Shown one piece after another: positions 16,568 through 27,004 of a stretch of DNA of 64,000 bases. The translations under genes and the position numbers were made by a program. The notes below the pieces were generated by a model. The model was not told the DNA's origin. It ran no database searches and saw only the letters and a list, made by a program, of their open reading frames with translations. The stretch's first letter is position 1; each line of letters opens with the position of its first letter. The stretch is from an uncultured Kiritimatiellota bacterium (GTDB lineage Bacteria; Verrucomicrobiota; Kiritimatiellia; RFP12; UBA1067): NCBI GenBank assembly GCA_934643865.1, contig CAKUCX010000009.1, positions 1-64,000 of the forward strand. The letters are read 5' to 3'.

Positions 16568-19500
16568 TCAGTCCTGCATGAGCATGAGAAGACGCCCGAC
16601 GCGCTGATTGATGTTCTGCGCGCTCCACCGCTGGTGGAACGTCTCGACCCCGCACTCCTTCACGGGGACGAGTTCGCCGCCAAACGATATGAGCGCGTTC
16701 ACGATGTCGTCCTTCGAGACGCCTTTCAGCAAGCCGAGGTACTTCTCCTTGTCCTCCGCGTCGAGTTCAGACAGTTCCTTGCCCGTGAGCGCAGACGCCG
16801 CGTAGGCGATTCCGCGCTGGCGGTAGTCGTCGCGCGCGTTGAACGTGCGCACGATCTCGTTTGCCTGCTCCGCGACCTCGTTCACGCGCCTGTCCTGCTC
16901 CGCAAGCGGCATCGACTTGTCGGCGCGGATGGCGCGCATTTCGTCGAACTTGGCCGTCAACTGCTTCTTGACGCCGTTCTGCGAGGATAACTTGCCGTAC
17001 TCCTCCAGCGAGATCGTCCCGGAACCGAGTTTGCGCTTGCCCTCCACGCCGAAGTTGTAGAAGTCCTCGATGAGGCGGTTCGCCTGCGGACGCGCCCGGA
17101 GCGTGTCGAGCATGGAGAAGCCGCGCCCCTCCTGAAGCCGCGACGTGTCGCCGATGTTCTCGGCCATGAGCGCCGTGCGGCGGTAGAGGCCGCCCGTATA
17201 ACTGTCGAGAAGGTATTCCAACTGCGCAGGCGACGCGCCGACGAAACCGCCGATCTTCTTGGAGAGTTCGGTCGTGTACTGCGTGTACCAGTCCTGCTTC
17301 TCGCGGTTGTCCATGATGTGTTGCGGGACGATGGGCCTGCCGCGATAGTCCTGATTCCGCAGTAGGCCGATCCACGGCGTGAAGAGCGAGATCGACCCAA
17401 CGGCGGTGTCCGGGTTCACATACTTCGACGGCATGGCCTGATTGAACGCCGCAAGGCACTCCTTCATCGCGCCCTCGTCGCCGTACATTTCGTAGATCGC
17501 CGCCTTCGGGATCGCGCCGAAGACGAAACCCAACTCAAACGGGAGCGGGAAGCGCCAGTCGCCGATATGCGCGTACTCCCATTTCTCCGTCACGGACTGC
17601 TCGAACGCCTTGCGCCTGTCCTTGTCGTCGCCGGACATTTCAAGCATGGCGAGCGCCGTCACCCACGACGTGATGTAGGCGAGGCCGCGCCCGATGTTCC
17701 GCGCCACCCTCTGCGGATTCCTGTCCTCGAACTGGTGCGGCAAGGCCGGAAGCAAGCCGAAGTTTCGCGCCGTCTGCTCCGTGCCGCGCCACATGGCGTT
17801 GGAGAACGGAATGAAGTGGTTGATGTGCTTCATCAGCCGCCCGGCGCGCTGGAAGTCGATGGATATGTCCTTCGCGTGGCTCATGGCGAGGATCGCGCAG
17901 GCGTCTTCGCTCAATCCGGCCTTGCGGCACTTCGCCATGACCCCGGACATTTCACGGACGCGCGGCCCGAGTTCCGGGAACGAGAGGACGTCTGCGCAAG
18001 CCTTTACTACGGGCTTCATCAGCACCCAGTCTATCGGCGAATACGCACCGACGGTCTGGAGCGGATTCTGCGCAAGCGCGACCTTGCCGCCGTGGTTCCA
18101 CTTCTGCTCTTTCGTGATACCGACGAGATCGCTCATGTGTCCGCCCATTGCGCGAAAGAGTTCAGCCGCCTCGCTACCGAGCAACTGCTGGAGCATACCG
18201 TTGAGCGTGGATATGCCGGGAAGCGCGCCAGATTCAGACATGACGGCAGAGTGCAGGCTGTCGCGGATTCCGTTGCGGATCGCGAAACCGGGGTTCACCG
18301 TCGTCGCGCCGAGGCGGATTCCGGCAGTTGCGAGACCGAAAGTCTTTTCAAGCGCGCTGAACTCGCTCTTGTCGTACACGTCGGTGAGCATGTTCGCCCA
18401 CTTCATGTCGGGCAGTTCGTAGGTCTGCAATTCGCCTTCCACGTACATGGAAACGAGATTGTGCTTGCCGTAGGACGGCTTCTCGCGGAAGATCGTCAGA
18501 AGCGATGTGTTGTCCTCCGTCAAGTCCTTCACGAAATCGCCGAGAGGTATGGGGTCTGCGCCTGTCGCGGCGGCGAAGTCCTGCGCGGCTTGCGACAACT
18601 GCTTGCCGAGTTTCCCGGACGAGAACTTCACGGCCTCCTGCGCGTTCGGGACGCGGACGGGCCAGTACGCGCCGACGGGGTTGTGCGCATCGTTCTGCGG
18701 GTTCATGTTATTCCTGTTCGGGCCGCCGTTGGCCGTGATGGACATTATGTTTTCCGCCTTTGCGCGCTCTCCCGCATTGATGATGAGTTGCAGGGTCTTC
18801 GCCTGAAAGCAGGCGCGGAGATACTTCTCCTGATCCATGAGCGCCGCGTCGATGGGGTCGAGGATGTGGTCGAACCCTCCCGTCCTTCTGTTGATCGCCT
18901 GTCCGCTTTGCCGCGTTCCGGCGCCGTCCTGCGCGTAGCGGCGCGTAATGCGCACGTAGATCGGGTGGTTCGCAACGATCTTGTCGTAGGTGTCCTGCGA
19001 GATAAGCCCCGCGTCAACGCCGAGATGCAGGATGCGGTGCGAGTAGTCCGTGTAGCGGCGAAGCGCGTCTTGGAACTTCGGCGTCTCGTACTGCTGTACC
19101 ACCTCCTCCAGCACGTCGCGCGGCAGGCCGAAGTCGAGGCCCTTGTCGAAGTAGTTCACGATACCGTGCTTGGCAATCGCGTACTTCTTCCATGCGTCGC
19201 GTTCGGCAGGCGAGAAGTCCGCGAAGATGTCCTTCAGGGATTCGCCAGTCTTCTTGTTGCCGAGAAGCGACGTCGTGCCGTGACGCGCCATGTCCATGAC
19301 GCGCTGGCTTGCCGTGCCGCGCGTGATCGTGGCGAAGATATACGGGTGGTTCTCGATCTTGTCGCTGATGACGTCCGCAAGCATACGCCGCTCCGCGTAG
19401 TCCTTCGACGCCTCCAGTTTCCTGAAATCGTCCTGCCAATGGTAGAGCCGGGCGATGCCGGACTTCTTCATGCCGCGCAGGATGATGGACGCCGAATCGT

Positions 19501-22500
19501 TCCAGTTCTCGCCGGAGAAGAAGTCGAGCGTCTTTTTCCATGCCCTCGTGACCGTCTCGGTTGACGGGCGCATGAAGCCGCCGACGGTCTGTGCGGCAGA
19601 CTGCTCCTTCATGGTCTGAACCATGTCGCGCAGTTCGTCGAGTTTCTTCACGATGTCGGGATGCTTCTGCTTGAACGCGCCCTTAAACCAGTCGTCAAGG
19701 TCTGGCGCAACCTGATGGAGGTTCGGCGCGTTGACGATGTAGCCGCGCACGTACTCCGCGAATCCTTCGCCAATATATGACGGCGGCTTGGGCGTTCCGG
19801 GGCCGTAGAGTTGGTGGCCGAGGTCTGACAAGTCGCGTTTCACGGCAGGAAGTTTCGGCACGTCGTAGCGCGTCAGATGCTCGATGTCGTGGCCGAGTTC
19901 GTGCGAGACGTCGCCAATCGCGTTCATGTCCTTCGCCCGGATGAGGCGAATCGCAGGCTCGAAGTGCGCCGCCGCCCATGTCTTCATGCGAGCCGTACCT
20001 TTCCTGCGGAAGGCAACGTCCGGGAAAAGTTCCTGCGCCCTGCGGAGGAACGTCTGCGGCGTGACGATCTTGCGCCCCTTTGTTCCGGGGCCGTGAGACT
20101 TCGGCTGATCCTGCGGGAGCGCGCCCGTGCCGCGTCCGCGCGGCGCGTTGGCCGGAGCGGCGGGGTTGCCGCCCTCGGCCTCCTCTGCGTCGATTGCCGC
20201 GTCCACGTCGTCTGCAATCTCCTTGGCCTCGTCACCGATGGACTTCTGCTCGACGCCAGCCTCGCGCTTGGCCGCGTCCTCCACGGTCTCACCCGGCTTC
20301 AGTTCGATCTCGTCGAACGCCTTCAGGATTTCGTCGCGGCGCGTCTTCAGGAAGTTGTCGGCGAACTGCCGCTGGTACTGTCGGAACTGGTCGGCGAGAA
20401 CCTGCCTCTCGCCCTCGCTCTCGGCCTTGCGGTACTTCGCGTCGATTCCCTGCGCGCGGCTGTCGGCGCGGAAGGCGTCGCTCATCATCTTCTGCAAGCG
20501 GTCGAAGAAGATGTCGGGCGCGTTCACGCCAGTCTCGTCGATGTTGCCTTTCGGCCAGACGTCCACGTTGTACATGGCGTCGCGCACGTCGGCAATCGTC
20601 GCACCGTCGCGCGACACGACGGACTTTGCGTAGTCGCGGAACGTGTCGAGTTTCGACTGCGGCGTGATGGACGTCGAATCGTTCGCCTCGCGCACGGTCT
20701 GGTGCATGGGCTTGACTTCTTTCCTCGCCCCGGCCATCTTCAGCAGAATCTCGTTCACGTTGTAAAGGTTGCCGCCAGCCGTGACGCCCGATTCTATGTC
20801 GCCCTCGATCTTGCCGAAGTTCTTCTCGATGTAGTCGCGGAGCGTCTTTTCGTCTGGAACCTTCACGGCGTAGTTCCCGTCGCGGGTGGCGAGATAGCGC
20901 CAGCCGTCCGGCGGCTTGCCGTTGTCGCCTTCGAGCGCGCGCCGCGCCTCGATGACGCCGCCGGGAAGGAAGTCGCCCTTTGCAGGCGTGGTCGTCGCGC
21001 CGTCCTTGGCGCGTTTCGCGATGAAGTCGTCCATGTACTCGAACGCCTTGCCGTCGATCCTGAAGTAGCCGCTACCGTCCGGCGCTACGAGGTGGAGGTT
21101 CGTGACGGCGCCGCGCTTGGCCTTCTTGATCGTCCATCCCGCCTCCAGAAGTTTCTGCGCGGTCGTGACCTCGCCTGTCTTCAACTTGACGCGGGTTCCC
21201 TTTGCGATGCGTTCGCCATCGGCAAGAGCGGTCGCCTTGCGCTCCGCCTCCGCCTTCGCCTCGGTGTCGGCCTTGCGCTCGGCCTCCATCTTCGCGCGCG
21301 CCTCCGGCGTGATGCCGCAATACTTGTCGATTGCGATGTGCTGGTCGCGCTGTGAACGCGGCATTTTGATCCCCGTCAGAACCTCGAACGCCCGGAGCGA
21401 TCCGGGATTCAGGCCGTTCGCGACGGTGCTGATGAGGGCGTCGGCGTTCTTGGCGCGGATGTTCTTCAGCAGAAGTTCAGCCGTCTTCATGTACCTCGAC
21501 GGCTCGGCGTTCTGCGGGTTCGCGTCCTTGGCGTGGAGTTGATTGTAGCGGTCGGCCATGATTTGCGCCACGTCTTCCGGCGTCGCGTTCTCGACCGTGA
21601 CGGACTTCTTAGCCGTGCCTTCCGCCTTTGCAGGCCCGGCAGGCTTCACGGACGTCTCGGCCTTCGCGCCGTTGACGGGATTGTGAACCCAAGTGCCGTC
21701 GCGGTCGATCTCGATCTCGAAGTCCTCCATGAGTTTCTGGACTTTCGCGCCAGCCTTCTCGCGCTCGGTCGCGGCCTCCTTGCGCCATTGCACCGCATGT
21801 ACGGTTCCGGCCCTTTCTGCCCGGATCGCGTTGGCCTCGTTGACGTGCGCCTCCCAATACGCCTCATACGCATCGGCGAGTTGCGACGCCTGCGCCTCCG
21901 TCAATCCGCTTGTCGCCTTTTCGATTGACGCGCGGATTTTCGCCTTGGTCTCCTTTGTCGGCTTTTCCGCCGCCATCCACTTGTTGTACGCCTGCGTGAT
22001 GCGCCTGCGCGTCCCGGACGTGGCAGGAACCTTCTCCGCCGTGGTCTTCGGCGCCTCGGTCACGGCAGGCTTCCCGGACTTGGCGTTGCGCTTGGCCGTC
22101 TCGGCGTTGAAGATCGCCTGAATCTCGCCAACCCTGTCCATGTCCTCGCCGTTGTCGCGCATGGTCTGCTTGAACGACTGCTTCACTGAATCGAACTCTT
22201 CGTCGGTGAGTGACGAAAGGCGGTCAACGAGCGCGGACTTCGCCTTCGCCTTCATCGCGCGCCCGTCGGCGTTGTTCTTCGCCGTGCCCTGCGCCAGAAG
22301 ATGCTTGCTGATGAGGTCGCCAATCTCCGTGTTGACCTTCTCGATGTTCGCCTCCGCTTCGTCGCTCTTCTTTTTGAGACGTTCGCCTTCTTCGACATCC
22401 TGCATGGAAGCGTCGCGCGCGGCTTTCTTTCTCGGCTCCATGCCGTACATGGCGCGCGCCTCGTCCTCGTTCATAAGTAGCGATTCAACCTCGTCCTCGG

Positions 22501-25500
22501 CGGCGATGCGCTTCTCGATCTTCGCAATCTCCTTCGGGTCTTTGTCGATCCAATGGTTCGTGGACACATCCGGCATTCTCCGCGCTATGTATTCAGACAT
22601 CTGCCGTGCGAGTTCCGCTTCTGATCCCGCGTTGATGAAGTCCATGAAAGTCTTCTGGGTCTCCGGCGAAAGAGAATCGAAATCCTGTTCGCCGTTGAAC
22701 CCCTTGTATATGGCTCTGGGATCTTTCTCGCCGTTCTTCCACGCATCGGTTATGATCTTGAACAAATTCGTGTTCCGCGCCTCGGCCTCGGCGCGCTTCC
22801 AGTCTCTCGCCACGCCATCGCGGAGCGAAGTCAGCCATTCCTCGGACATCATGCGGTTCCCGACGCCCATATCCGTGCGTTCCGGCGCACGGATGATGCG
22901 CCCGGTGAGGCCGTCGAACGCGACGTTCGCGCTGTCCTTTCGTCCGACGGAACTAAGTCCGCCGCCGCGCAAAGGCATGATGACGATGGTGGTGTCGGCG
23001 TTCTTCGCCATCAGCGGCCTCGTCACGCCATGCTCGCCCTTCGTGTCCTGCGTCCGCAGTTCGGTGATGCCGTTTGCCTCCATCGCCTTCGCGACGGTCA
23101 GAAGGTAGTTCGCGTCCAGAATCGAATATCCGCCGTTAGAGTTCCGCAGGATGACGTGCGGAGTGCTGTGCGCGTCGCTGGGCTTGATCCCAATCGCGCG
23201 CGAAAGGCGTATCGCGTTCTGGCAGACTTTCGCAAGTTCCGTGGGATTCACCTTGATGCTCGCGGTGAGGTCTTTCTCCTTCGGGATGACAATCTGCCAG
23301 TTCGGGTACGGTTCGCTCGGCTCCTTCGCGTTCGGGTCGAAACCGTGCTTCGTGGCTATGATGAATCTGCCGTTCGTGGCAACCACGACGCCGTTCTTCT
23401 TGTCGTGGTACGGATTTGTCAGCGCCTTGCGCGTCGGGTCTGTGGCGACGAAATCACCAACGATCTTCGCCGCCTTCTTCGGGTTCGGCTTTATTGGCTT
23501 GTCCGGCAGGGGTATCGGCTTTGTCGGCTCGCGCAGGCTTTCGATCTCCGCTTCCGCCGCCTCGATCTCCTTGTCGAGTTCTGCGGCAAGCGCCTCGTGA
23601 TCCTTGCGCAACTCGTCTGCGTTTTCGCCAGTAAAGGCGGTGCCGTTCATGCCGTCCCGCCTTTCGCGGAGTTTCCCAAGGTCGCGAACGGCGGTCTTCA
23701 AGTCCTTCTTCGGCGCAGGAGTTCCGGCCTTCGGCGCCTCGGTCGCGACAGGCTTCTCCGCTTCGACGGGCTTCTCGGCCTCGGCGGGTTTGTCGGTCTT
23801 CAGCGGCCCGGCTGATTCATTAGGCTGGTGTTCTTCGACGAACTTCTTCAGCGCGTCGGCGGCGCCTTCCTCGCCCTTGGCGTAGTTCTCGTGAAGTTTG
23901 CGGAACTTCATGAGGTCGCCGTTCGACAGGGCGGTTTCATCGAAAACGGCGCCCGTGAGTTTCTTCACGTCCTCGTATCGGCGGTTCCACGCCTTCAGGG
24001 CCTTGTCCTTCTTGGAGAGGTTCTGGCTTGCGACGGAACCTTCCCTGTCCATGATCGCGTTCACCGCGTCGCGCATTTCGTCCTGCGGCTGAACCTCGCC
24101 CTGGTGTTCCCAAAGTTCGTTTATCCGTTTCTTGTACTGGCTGTTGAGTTTCTTGCGCTTCGCCTCGTCGGTCTCGGCGGCGTACTGCTTGCGCAACTCG
24201 GCAAGTTTCTCGTCCGTCCTGACGCGGTGACGGAAGAAGGCGCTTACTGCGGAACCCCAGCCGTCGTTGTAGTTCTGGGCCTTGAAGATTTCGGCAACGC
24301 CGTCGTCGTCGAGCCAGTCCGGGACGTCCGTTCGGTCAACGGCTACTGCGCCCTTGTCAGCGCCGCCGCCTTCTCCTTGCGCTTCTCGGCCATCCGCTCG
24401 CCCTTGGTCTCGGTCAATTCCCGCTTTTCCATCGCCTTTTTGCGCTTCCGCTCCTTTGACTTCGCCGCCGCCGCCAGCAGGGCCTTTCGCCCCGCCGTCA
24501 CCGACCAATGCTCCATACTGGCCGAGGACTTCGTTTGCCCGTTTTCTGATTTCTGCATGGTCTGGTATTCCTTTCGCTTCAAGTTGTTCAAGAGTTATCT
24601 CCGGCGATCCCTCGGCGGAGCCGTCAATGACATGGACGGATATTTTATCACCATACTCGTCCGCAAGCAACCGCAGGTTCTTGATTCCCTTCGTGTGGGA
24701 ATCTGCGAACGAGAGCGGCGAAACAACGTGTCCACCGTTCTCCACGCGCTCCATGACGCCCTCCAGAGCCTCTTCCGGCGCCCGGTAAACGTAGTCGATG
24801 ACTGGCTTCTGTCCGTTCGCCAGCACGGCGTCGATCTGCTTCTTCGCGGTCTTCAGGTTCCCAAGGGTGGAATCCACGATGAAGTCCGGCGTCGAGCCGA
24901 GGCCGCTCACGAACGTTGACTTGCCGCTCCCGTTGCCTCCAGCGAGGAAAACAACCTCTCCGTTCCCCTTGCCCTTGCGGGTCGAAAGGAGTTCCTGAAA
25001 CTGCTTTTCCATGCGCGGAGCCACATAACCGCTCTTATCGACGTGTGTGCGCCAGTTTTTAGGGTCATATCCGGGCATGGTCTTCCGCACCTCGTCGCCG
25101 CTCAACACGGGCGAATGGGCTTCTTCCGGGACTTCAGGGGCCGTTTCGGCAGGCTTGACGGCGGCTTTTTCGGCTCCTGCCGCCAAAGCCCCCTCCACAG
25201 ACGCGCCAGAAACGGCCTCTACGGGCTTCTCCGCGCCGGGGGTAGTCTCGCCCACCCTCGCCACCTCGGACGCGCCTACGGGCCGCACAGCCCCCGATTC
25301 CGGCGATTCTACGCCCTTGGGTGTCTTGGCAGGCGGTTCTACGCCCGTTTCCGGCCCCGTAAGGGCGGGTTTCGGGGGTTCCACCACCTCCGCCTCGATG
25401 TCGGTTGCCTTCGGGCCGGGCTTCTTGGCCTCCATTTCGGTCTTGATGCGCTCCGGCGTGATGCCGTCACGCAGGAAGTCGTCGGCAATCTTGGCTCTTT

Positions 25501-26953
25501 CGGCGGCAGAAAGGTTGTCGGGAAGGATCATGCGGTCGGCCTGCTTCCGGCTGGGAGTGCCGCCGTCTTCACGCGCCTTCAGGAAGTCGTAGGTGCCCTT
25601 GGGGTTCACCTTCGACATCATTTCGCGCCCCTGTGCCGTGTTAATGTTCCTCATGGCGAGATCGCCGAAGGCCTTCTTCATGGCCTTGTGGTATGCCCGG
25701 AACTCGCTTGCGGCGGTCATGCCGGACGCCGTGCCGAACATGAGGCCCATGAGCGCACCCTCCGTGCCGCCGCCCTTGCCAGCCTCCCACACCTTCGTCC
25801 AGTTGCGCTCCTCGCCGTCCGCGTCCTGCCGAAGGAGTTCCTTACCCATCGCGTCGGTGCCCATGATCGCGCCCGTCGAGAGGATGTGGCCCGTGGTCTT
25901 GGCTGCGTAGTTCCGCAGGGTGCCGACGGTTAGGCCGCGAGTGATGCCGGAGAACGTCTGCTTCGTCAGGTCGATTGTCGGCGTGGCCGCAAGTTTCTCG
26001 GCGCCCTTGTACATGGGCTTGATGCCGCCGTTGATGAGGGTTCCCTCCAGAATCGCGTTCCACATGAAGCCTTCGGTCGCAATCGCGTTCGCCTCCTCCG
26101 GCTTCGCGCCGCGCGCGATTGCGCGGTCGTAGTTGTCGATGTAGGCGTCTGTTGAATCTATTGCAACGATTGTAGGCGCGCCTGCCGCGCCCACACCCCC
26201 GGCGAGCGTGAAGTTGAACAGCGTGGAGGACATGTTCTGAACCTTGTTGGCCCATTCAAGCGCGTCGCCGTCCATGAACTCCGCCTTCTTGTTCTGCGGA
26301 AGGTTGCGGTCAACCGCCGCCTCAAATCCCTGCGCGTCGTTTATGAAGTAGTTTCCGGCCTTCGTGGTTCTGCCGCCGAGCGCAAAGCCGAACATCTTCT
26401 CGATCCCGGACGGAATCTTTATGACGCCTGCGACAAGCGCGTTGGCCGCGTCGTTGGCGCCCGTAAACATCTGGGTGCCGATATTGTCGTTGTCAAACTG
26501 TCTTCTGTACTCTTCCGCCGGATTCCAGAGATAGCGGCCAAAACTTTTGAACCCCTCTTTCACGCCTGCCCACACGGGCGAATCGGCGTCAGCGTTGATC
26601 TTGTCGAACTTCGCCTTCAGTTCGGCTTTTTTCGCATCGCGTTCGTCGCGGTCGGCCTTGTACTTGTCGTCGGTCTCGTAGCGGTCGAAGAACGCCTTCA
26701 CCTCGTTCGCCGGAACGTCCTCGGTCGAGCCGTCGGCGAACTGGAAGCGCCGCACGGGCTGGGCGTTCGGGAAATCCGCGAGGAAGTCCTTCGATTCGCT
26801 TTCCGGGATCGCGTAGTCCGTCCCGTCCTCGGTGCGATAAAGGTACTGGCGTTGCGCGCCAGTACCCATGTCGGACTGAAAGTCTTTCAGTTCGTTGTTC
26901 GGGATGTCATATTCAGTGCCGGAATTGTCGATCATCGGCGTAATCTGATTCAT
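16568..26953 (-). CDS. Giant polyvalent phage protein with kinase-like, clamp-like and metallopeptidase parts
   Basis: At 3461 aa this is the largest gene of the phage and the last of its late operon. In order it shows: an N-terminal region (1-530) with hydrophobic, membrane-interacting segments; a long Pro/Ala/Glu linker; and a zeta-toxin-like P-loop kinase (GGNGSGKST, residues 672-680). After a charged linker, residues about 1160-1330 end TTIVIMPLR, like the C-terminus of DNA sliding clamps. A zinc peptidase follows (HELGH at 2351-2355, EGFAE at 2396-2400). The C-terminus resembles the LPD38-type domain of podovirus proteins, with SPAQLEYLLDSYTGG. This composition fits 'polyvalent proteins', thought to enter the host with the DNA and act on it. 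AAGGA precedes the ATG. The separate functions are inferred from motifs. Confidence 0.75.
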   Translation of the reverse strand: MNQITPMIDNSGTEYDIPNNELKDFQSDMGTGAQRQYLYRTEDGTDYAIPESESKDFLADFPNAQPVRRFQFADGSTEDVPANEVKAFFDRYETDDKYKADRDERDAKKAELKAKFDKINADADSPVWAGVKEGFKSFGRYLWNPAEEYRRQFDNDNIGTQMFTGANDAANALVAGVIKIPSGIEKMFGFALGGRTTKAGNYFINDAQGFEAAVDRNLPQNKKAEFMDGDALEWANKVQNMSSTLFNFTLAGGVGAAGAPTIVAIDSTDAYIDNYDRAIARGAKPEEANAIATEGFMWNAILEGTLINGGIKPMYKGAEKLAATPTIDLTKQTFSGITRGLTVGTLRNYAAKTTGHILSTGAIMGTDAMGKELLRQDADGEERNWTKVWEAGKGGGTEGALMGLMFGTASGMTAASEFRAYHKAMKKAFGDLAMRNINTAQGREMMSKVNPKGTYDFLKAREDGGTPSRKQADRMILPDNLSAAERAKIADDFLRDGITPERIKTEMEAKKPGPKATDIEAEVVEPPKPALTGPETGVEPPAKTPKGVESPESGAVRPVGASEVARVGETTPGAEKPVEAVSGASVEGALAAGAEKAAVKPAETAPEVPEEAHSPVLSGDEVRKTMPGYDPKNWRTHVDKSGYVAPRMEKQFQELLSTRKGKGNGEVVFLAGGNGSGKSTFVSGLGSTPDFIVDSTLGNLKTAKKQIDAVLANGQKPVIDYVYRAPEEALEGVMERVENGGHVVSPLSFADSHTKGIKNLRLLADEYGDKISVHVIDGSAEGSPEITLEQLEAKGIPDHAEIRKRANEVLGQYGALVGDGGAKGPAGGGGEVKGAEAQKGDGKAGIDRDQGRADGREAQGEGGGADKGAVAVDRTDVPDWLDDDGVAEIFKAQNYNDGWGSAVSAFFRHRVRTDEKLAELRKQYAAETDEAKRKKLNSQYKKRINELWEHQGEVQPQDEMRDAVNAIMDREGSVASQNLSKKDKALKAWNRRYEDVKKLTGAVFDETALSNGDLMKFRKLHENYAKGEEGAADALKKFVEEHQPNESAGPLKTDKPAEAEKPVEAEKPVATEAPKAGTPAPKKDLKTAVRDLGKLRERRDGMNGTAFTGENADELRKDHEALAAELDKEIEAAEAEIESLREPTKPIPLPDKPIKPNPKKAAKIVGDFVATDPTRKALTNPYHDKKNGVVVATNGRFIIATKHGFDPNAKEPSEPYPNWQIVIPKEKDLTASIKVNPTELAKVCQNAIRLSRAIGIKPSDAHSTPHVILRNSNGGYSILDANYLLTVAKAMEANGITELRTQDTKGEHGVTRPLMAKNADTTIVIMPLRGGGLSSVGRKDSANVAFDGLTGRIIRAPERTDMGVGNRMMSEEWLTSLRDGVARDWKRAEAEARNTNLFKIITDAWKNGEKDPRAIYKGFNGEQDFDSLSPETQKTFMDFINAGSEAELARQMSEYIARRMPDVSTNHWIDKDPKEIAKIEKRIAAEDEVESLLMNEDEARAMYGMEPRKKAARDASMQDVEEGERLKKKSDEAEANIEKVNTEIGDLISKHLLAQGTAKNNADGRAMKAKAKSALVDRLSSLTDEEFDSVKQSFKQTMRDNGEDMDRVGEIQAIFNAETAKRNAKSGKPAVTEAPKTTAEKVPATSGTRRRITQAYNKWMAAEKPTKETKAKIRASIEKATSGLTEAQASQLADAYEAYWEAHVNEANAIRAERAGTVHAVQWRKEAATEREKAGAKVQKLMEDFEIEIDRDGTWVHNPVNGAKAETSVKPAGPAKAEGTAKKSVTVENATPEDVAQIMADRYNQLHAKDANPQNAEPSRYMKTAELLLKNIRAKNADALISTVANGLNPGSLRAFEVLTGIKMPRSQRDQHIAIDKYCGITPEARAKMEAERKADTEAKAEAERKATALADGERIAKGTRVKLKTGEVTTAQKLLEAGWTIKKAKRGAVTNLHLVAPDGSGYFRIDGKAFEYMDDFIAKRAKDGATTTPAKGDFLPGGVIEARRALEGDNGKPPDGWRYLATRDGNYAVKVPDEKTLRDYIEKNFGKIEGDIESGVTAGGNLYNVNEILLKMAGARKEVKPMHQTVREANDSTSITPQSKLDTFRDYAKSVVSRDGATIADVRDAMYNVDVWPKGNIDETGVNAPDIFFDRLQKMMSDAFRADSRAQGIDAKYRKAESEGERQVLADQFRQYQRQFADNFLKTRRDEILKAFDEIELKPGETVEDAAKREAGVEQKSIGDEAKEIADDVDAAIDAEEAEGGNPAAPANAPRGRGTGALPQDQPKSHGPGTKGRKIVTPQTFLRRAQELFPDVAFRRKGTARMKTWAAAHFEPAIRLIRAKDMNAIGDVSHELGHDIEHLTRYDVPKLPAVKRDLSDLGHQLYGPGTPKPPSYIGEGFAEYVRGYIVNAPNLHQVAPDLDDWFKGAFKQKHPDIVKKLDELRDMVQTMKEQSAAQTVGGFMRPSTETVTRAWKKTLDFFSGENWNDSASIILRGMKKSGIARLYHWQDDFRKLEASKDYAERRMLADVISDKIENHPYIFATITRGTASQRVMDMARHGTTSLLGNKKTGESLKDIFADFSPAERDAWKKYAIAKHGIVNYFDKGLDFGLPRDVLEEVVQQYETPKFQDALRRYTDYSHRILHLGVDAGLISQDTYDKIVANHPIYVRITRRYAQDGAGTRQSGQAINRRTGGFDHILDPIDAALMDQEKYLRACFQAKTLQLIINAGERAKAENIMSITANGGPNRNNMNPQNDAHNPVGAYWPVRVPNAQEAVKFSSGKLGKQLSQAAQDFAAATGADPIPLGDFVKDLTEDNTSLLTIFREKPSYGKHNLVSMYVEGELQTYELPDMKWANMLTDVYDKSEFSALEKTFGLATAGIRLGATTVNPGFAIRNGIRDSLHSAVMSESGALPGISTLNGMLQQLLGSEAAELFRAMGGHMSDLVGITKEQKWNHGGKVALAQNPLQTVGAYSPIDWVLMKPVVKACADVLSFPELGPRVREMSGVMAKCRKAGLSEDACAILAMSHAKDISIDFQRAGRLMKHINHFIPFSNAMWRGTEQTARNFGLLPALPHQFEDRNPQRVARNIGRGLAYITSWVTALAMLEMSGDDKDRRKAFEQSVTEKWEYAHIGDWRFPLPFELGFVFGAIPKAAIYEMYGDEGAMKECLAAFNQAMPSKYVNPDTAVGSISLFTPWIGLLRNQDYRGRPIVPQHIMDNREKQDWYTQYTTELSKKIGGFVGASPAQLEYLLDSYTGGLYRRTALMAENIGDTSRLQEGRGFSMLDTLRARPQANRLIEDFYNFGVEGKRKLGSGTISLEEYGKLSSQNGVKKQLTAKFDEMRAIRADKSMPLAEQDRRVNEVAEQANEIVRTFNARDDYRQRGIAYAASALTGKELSELDAEDKEKYLGLLKGVSKDDIVNALISFGGELVPVKECGVETFHQRWSAQNINQRVGRLLMLMQD

Positions 26954-27004
26954 GGTATGTCCTTTACGTTTTCATTTGGGGTTTCAGGTTCTCTGCTTCA
27001 GGTC

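Noticed and set aside
24600..25100. Zeta-type kinase as part of a toxin-antitoxin system
   Set aside because: The P-loop region is internal to the 3461-aa chain and there is no epsilon-type antitoxin gene nearby; more likely an effector domain of the giant protein.
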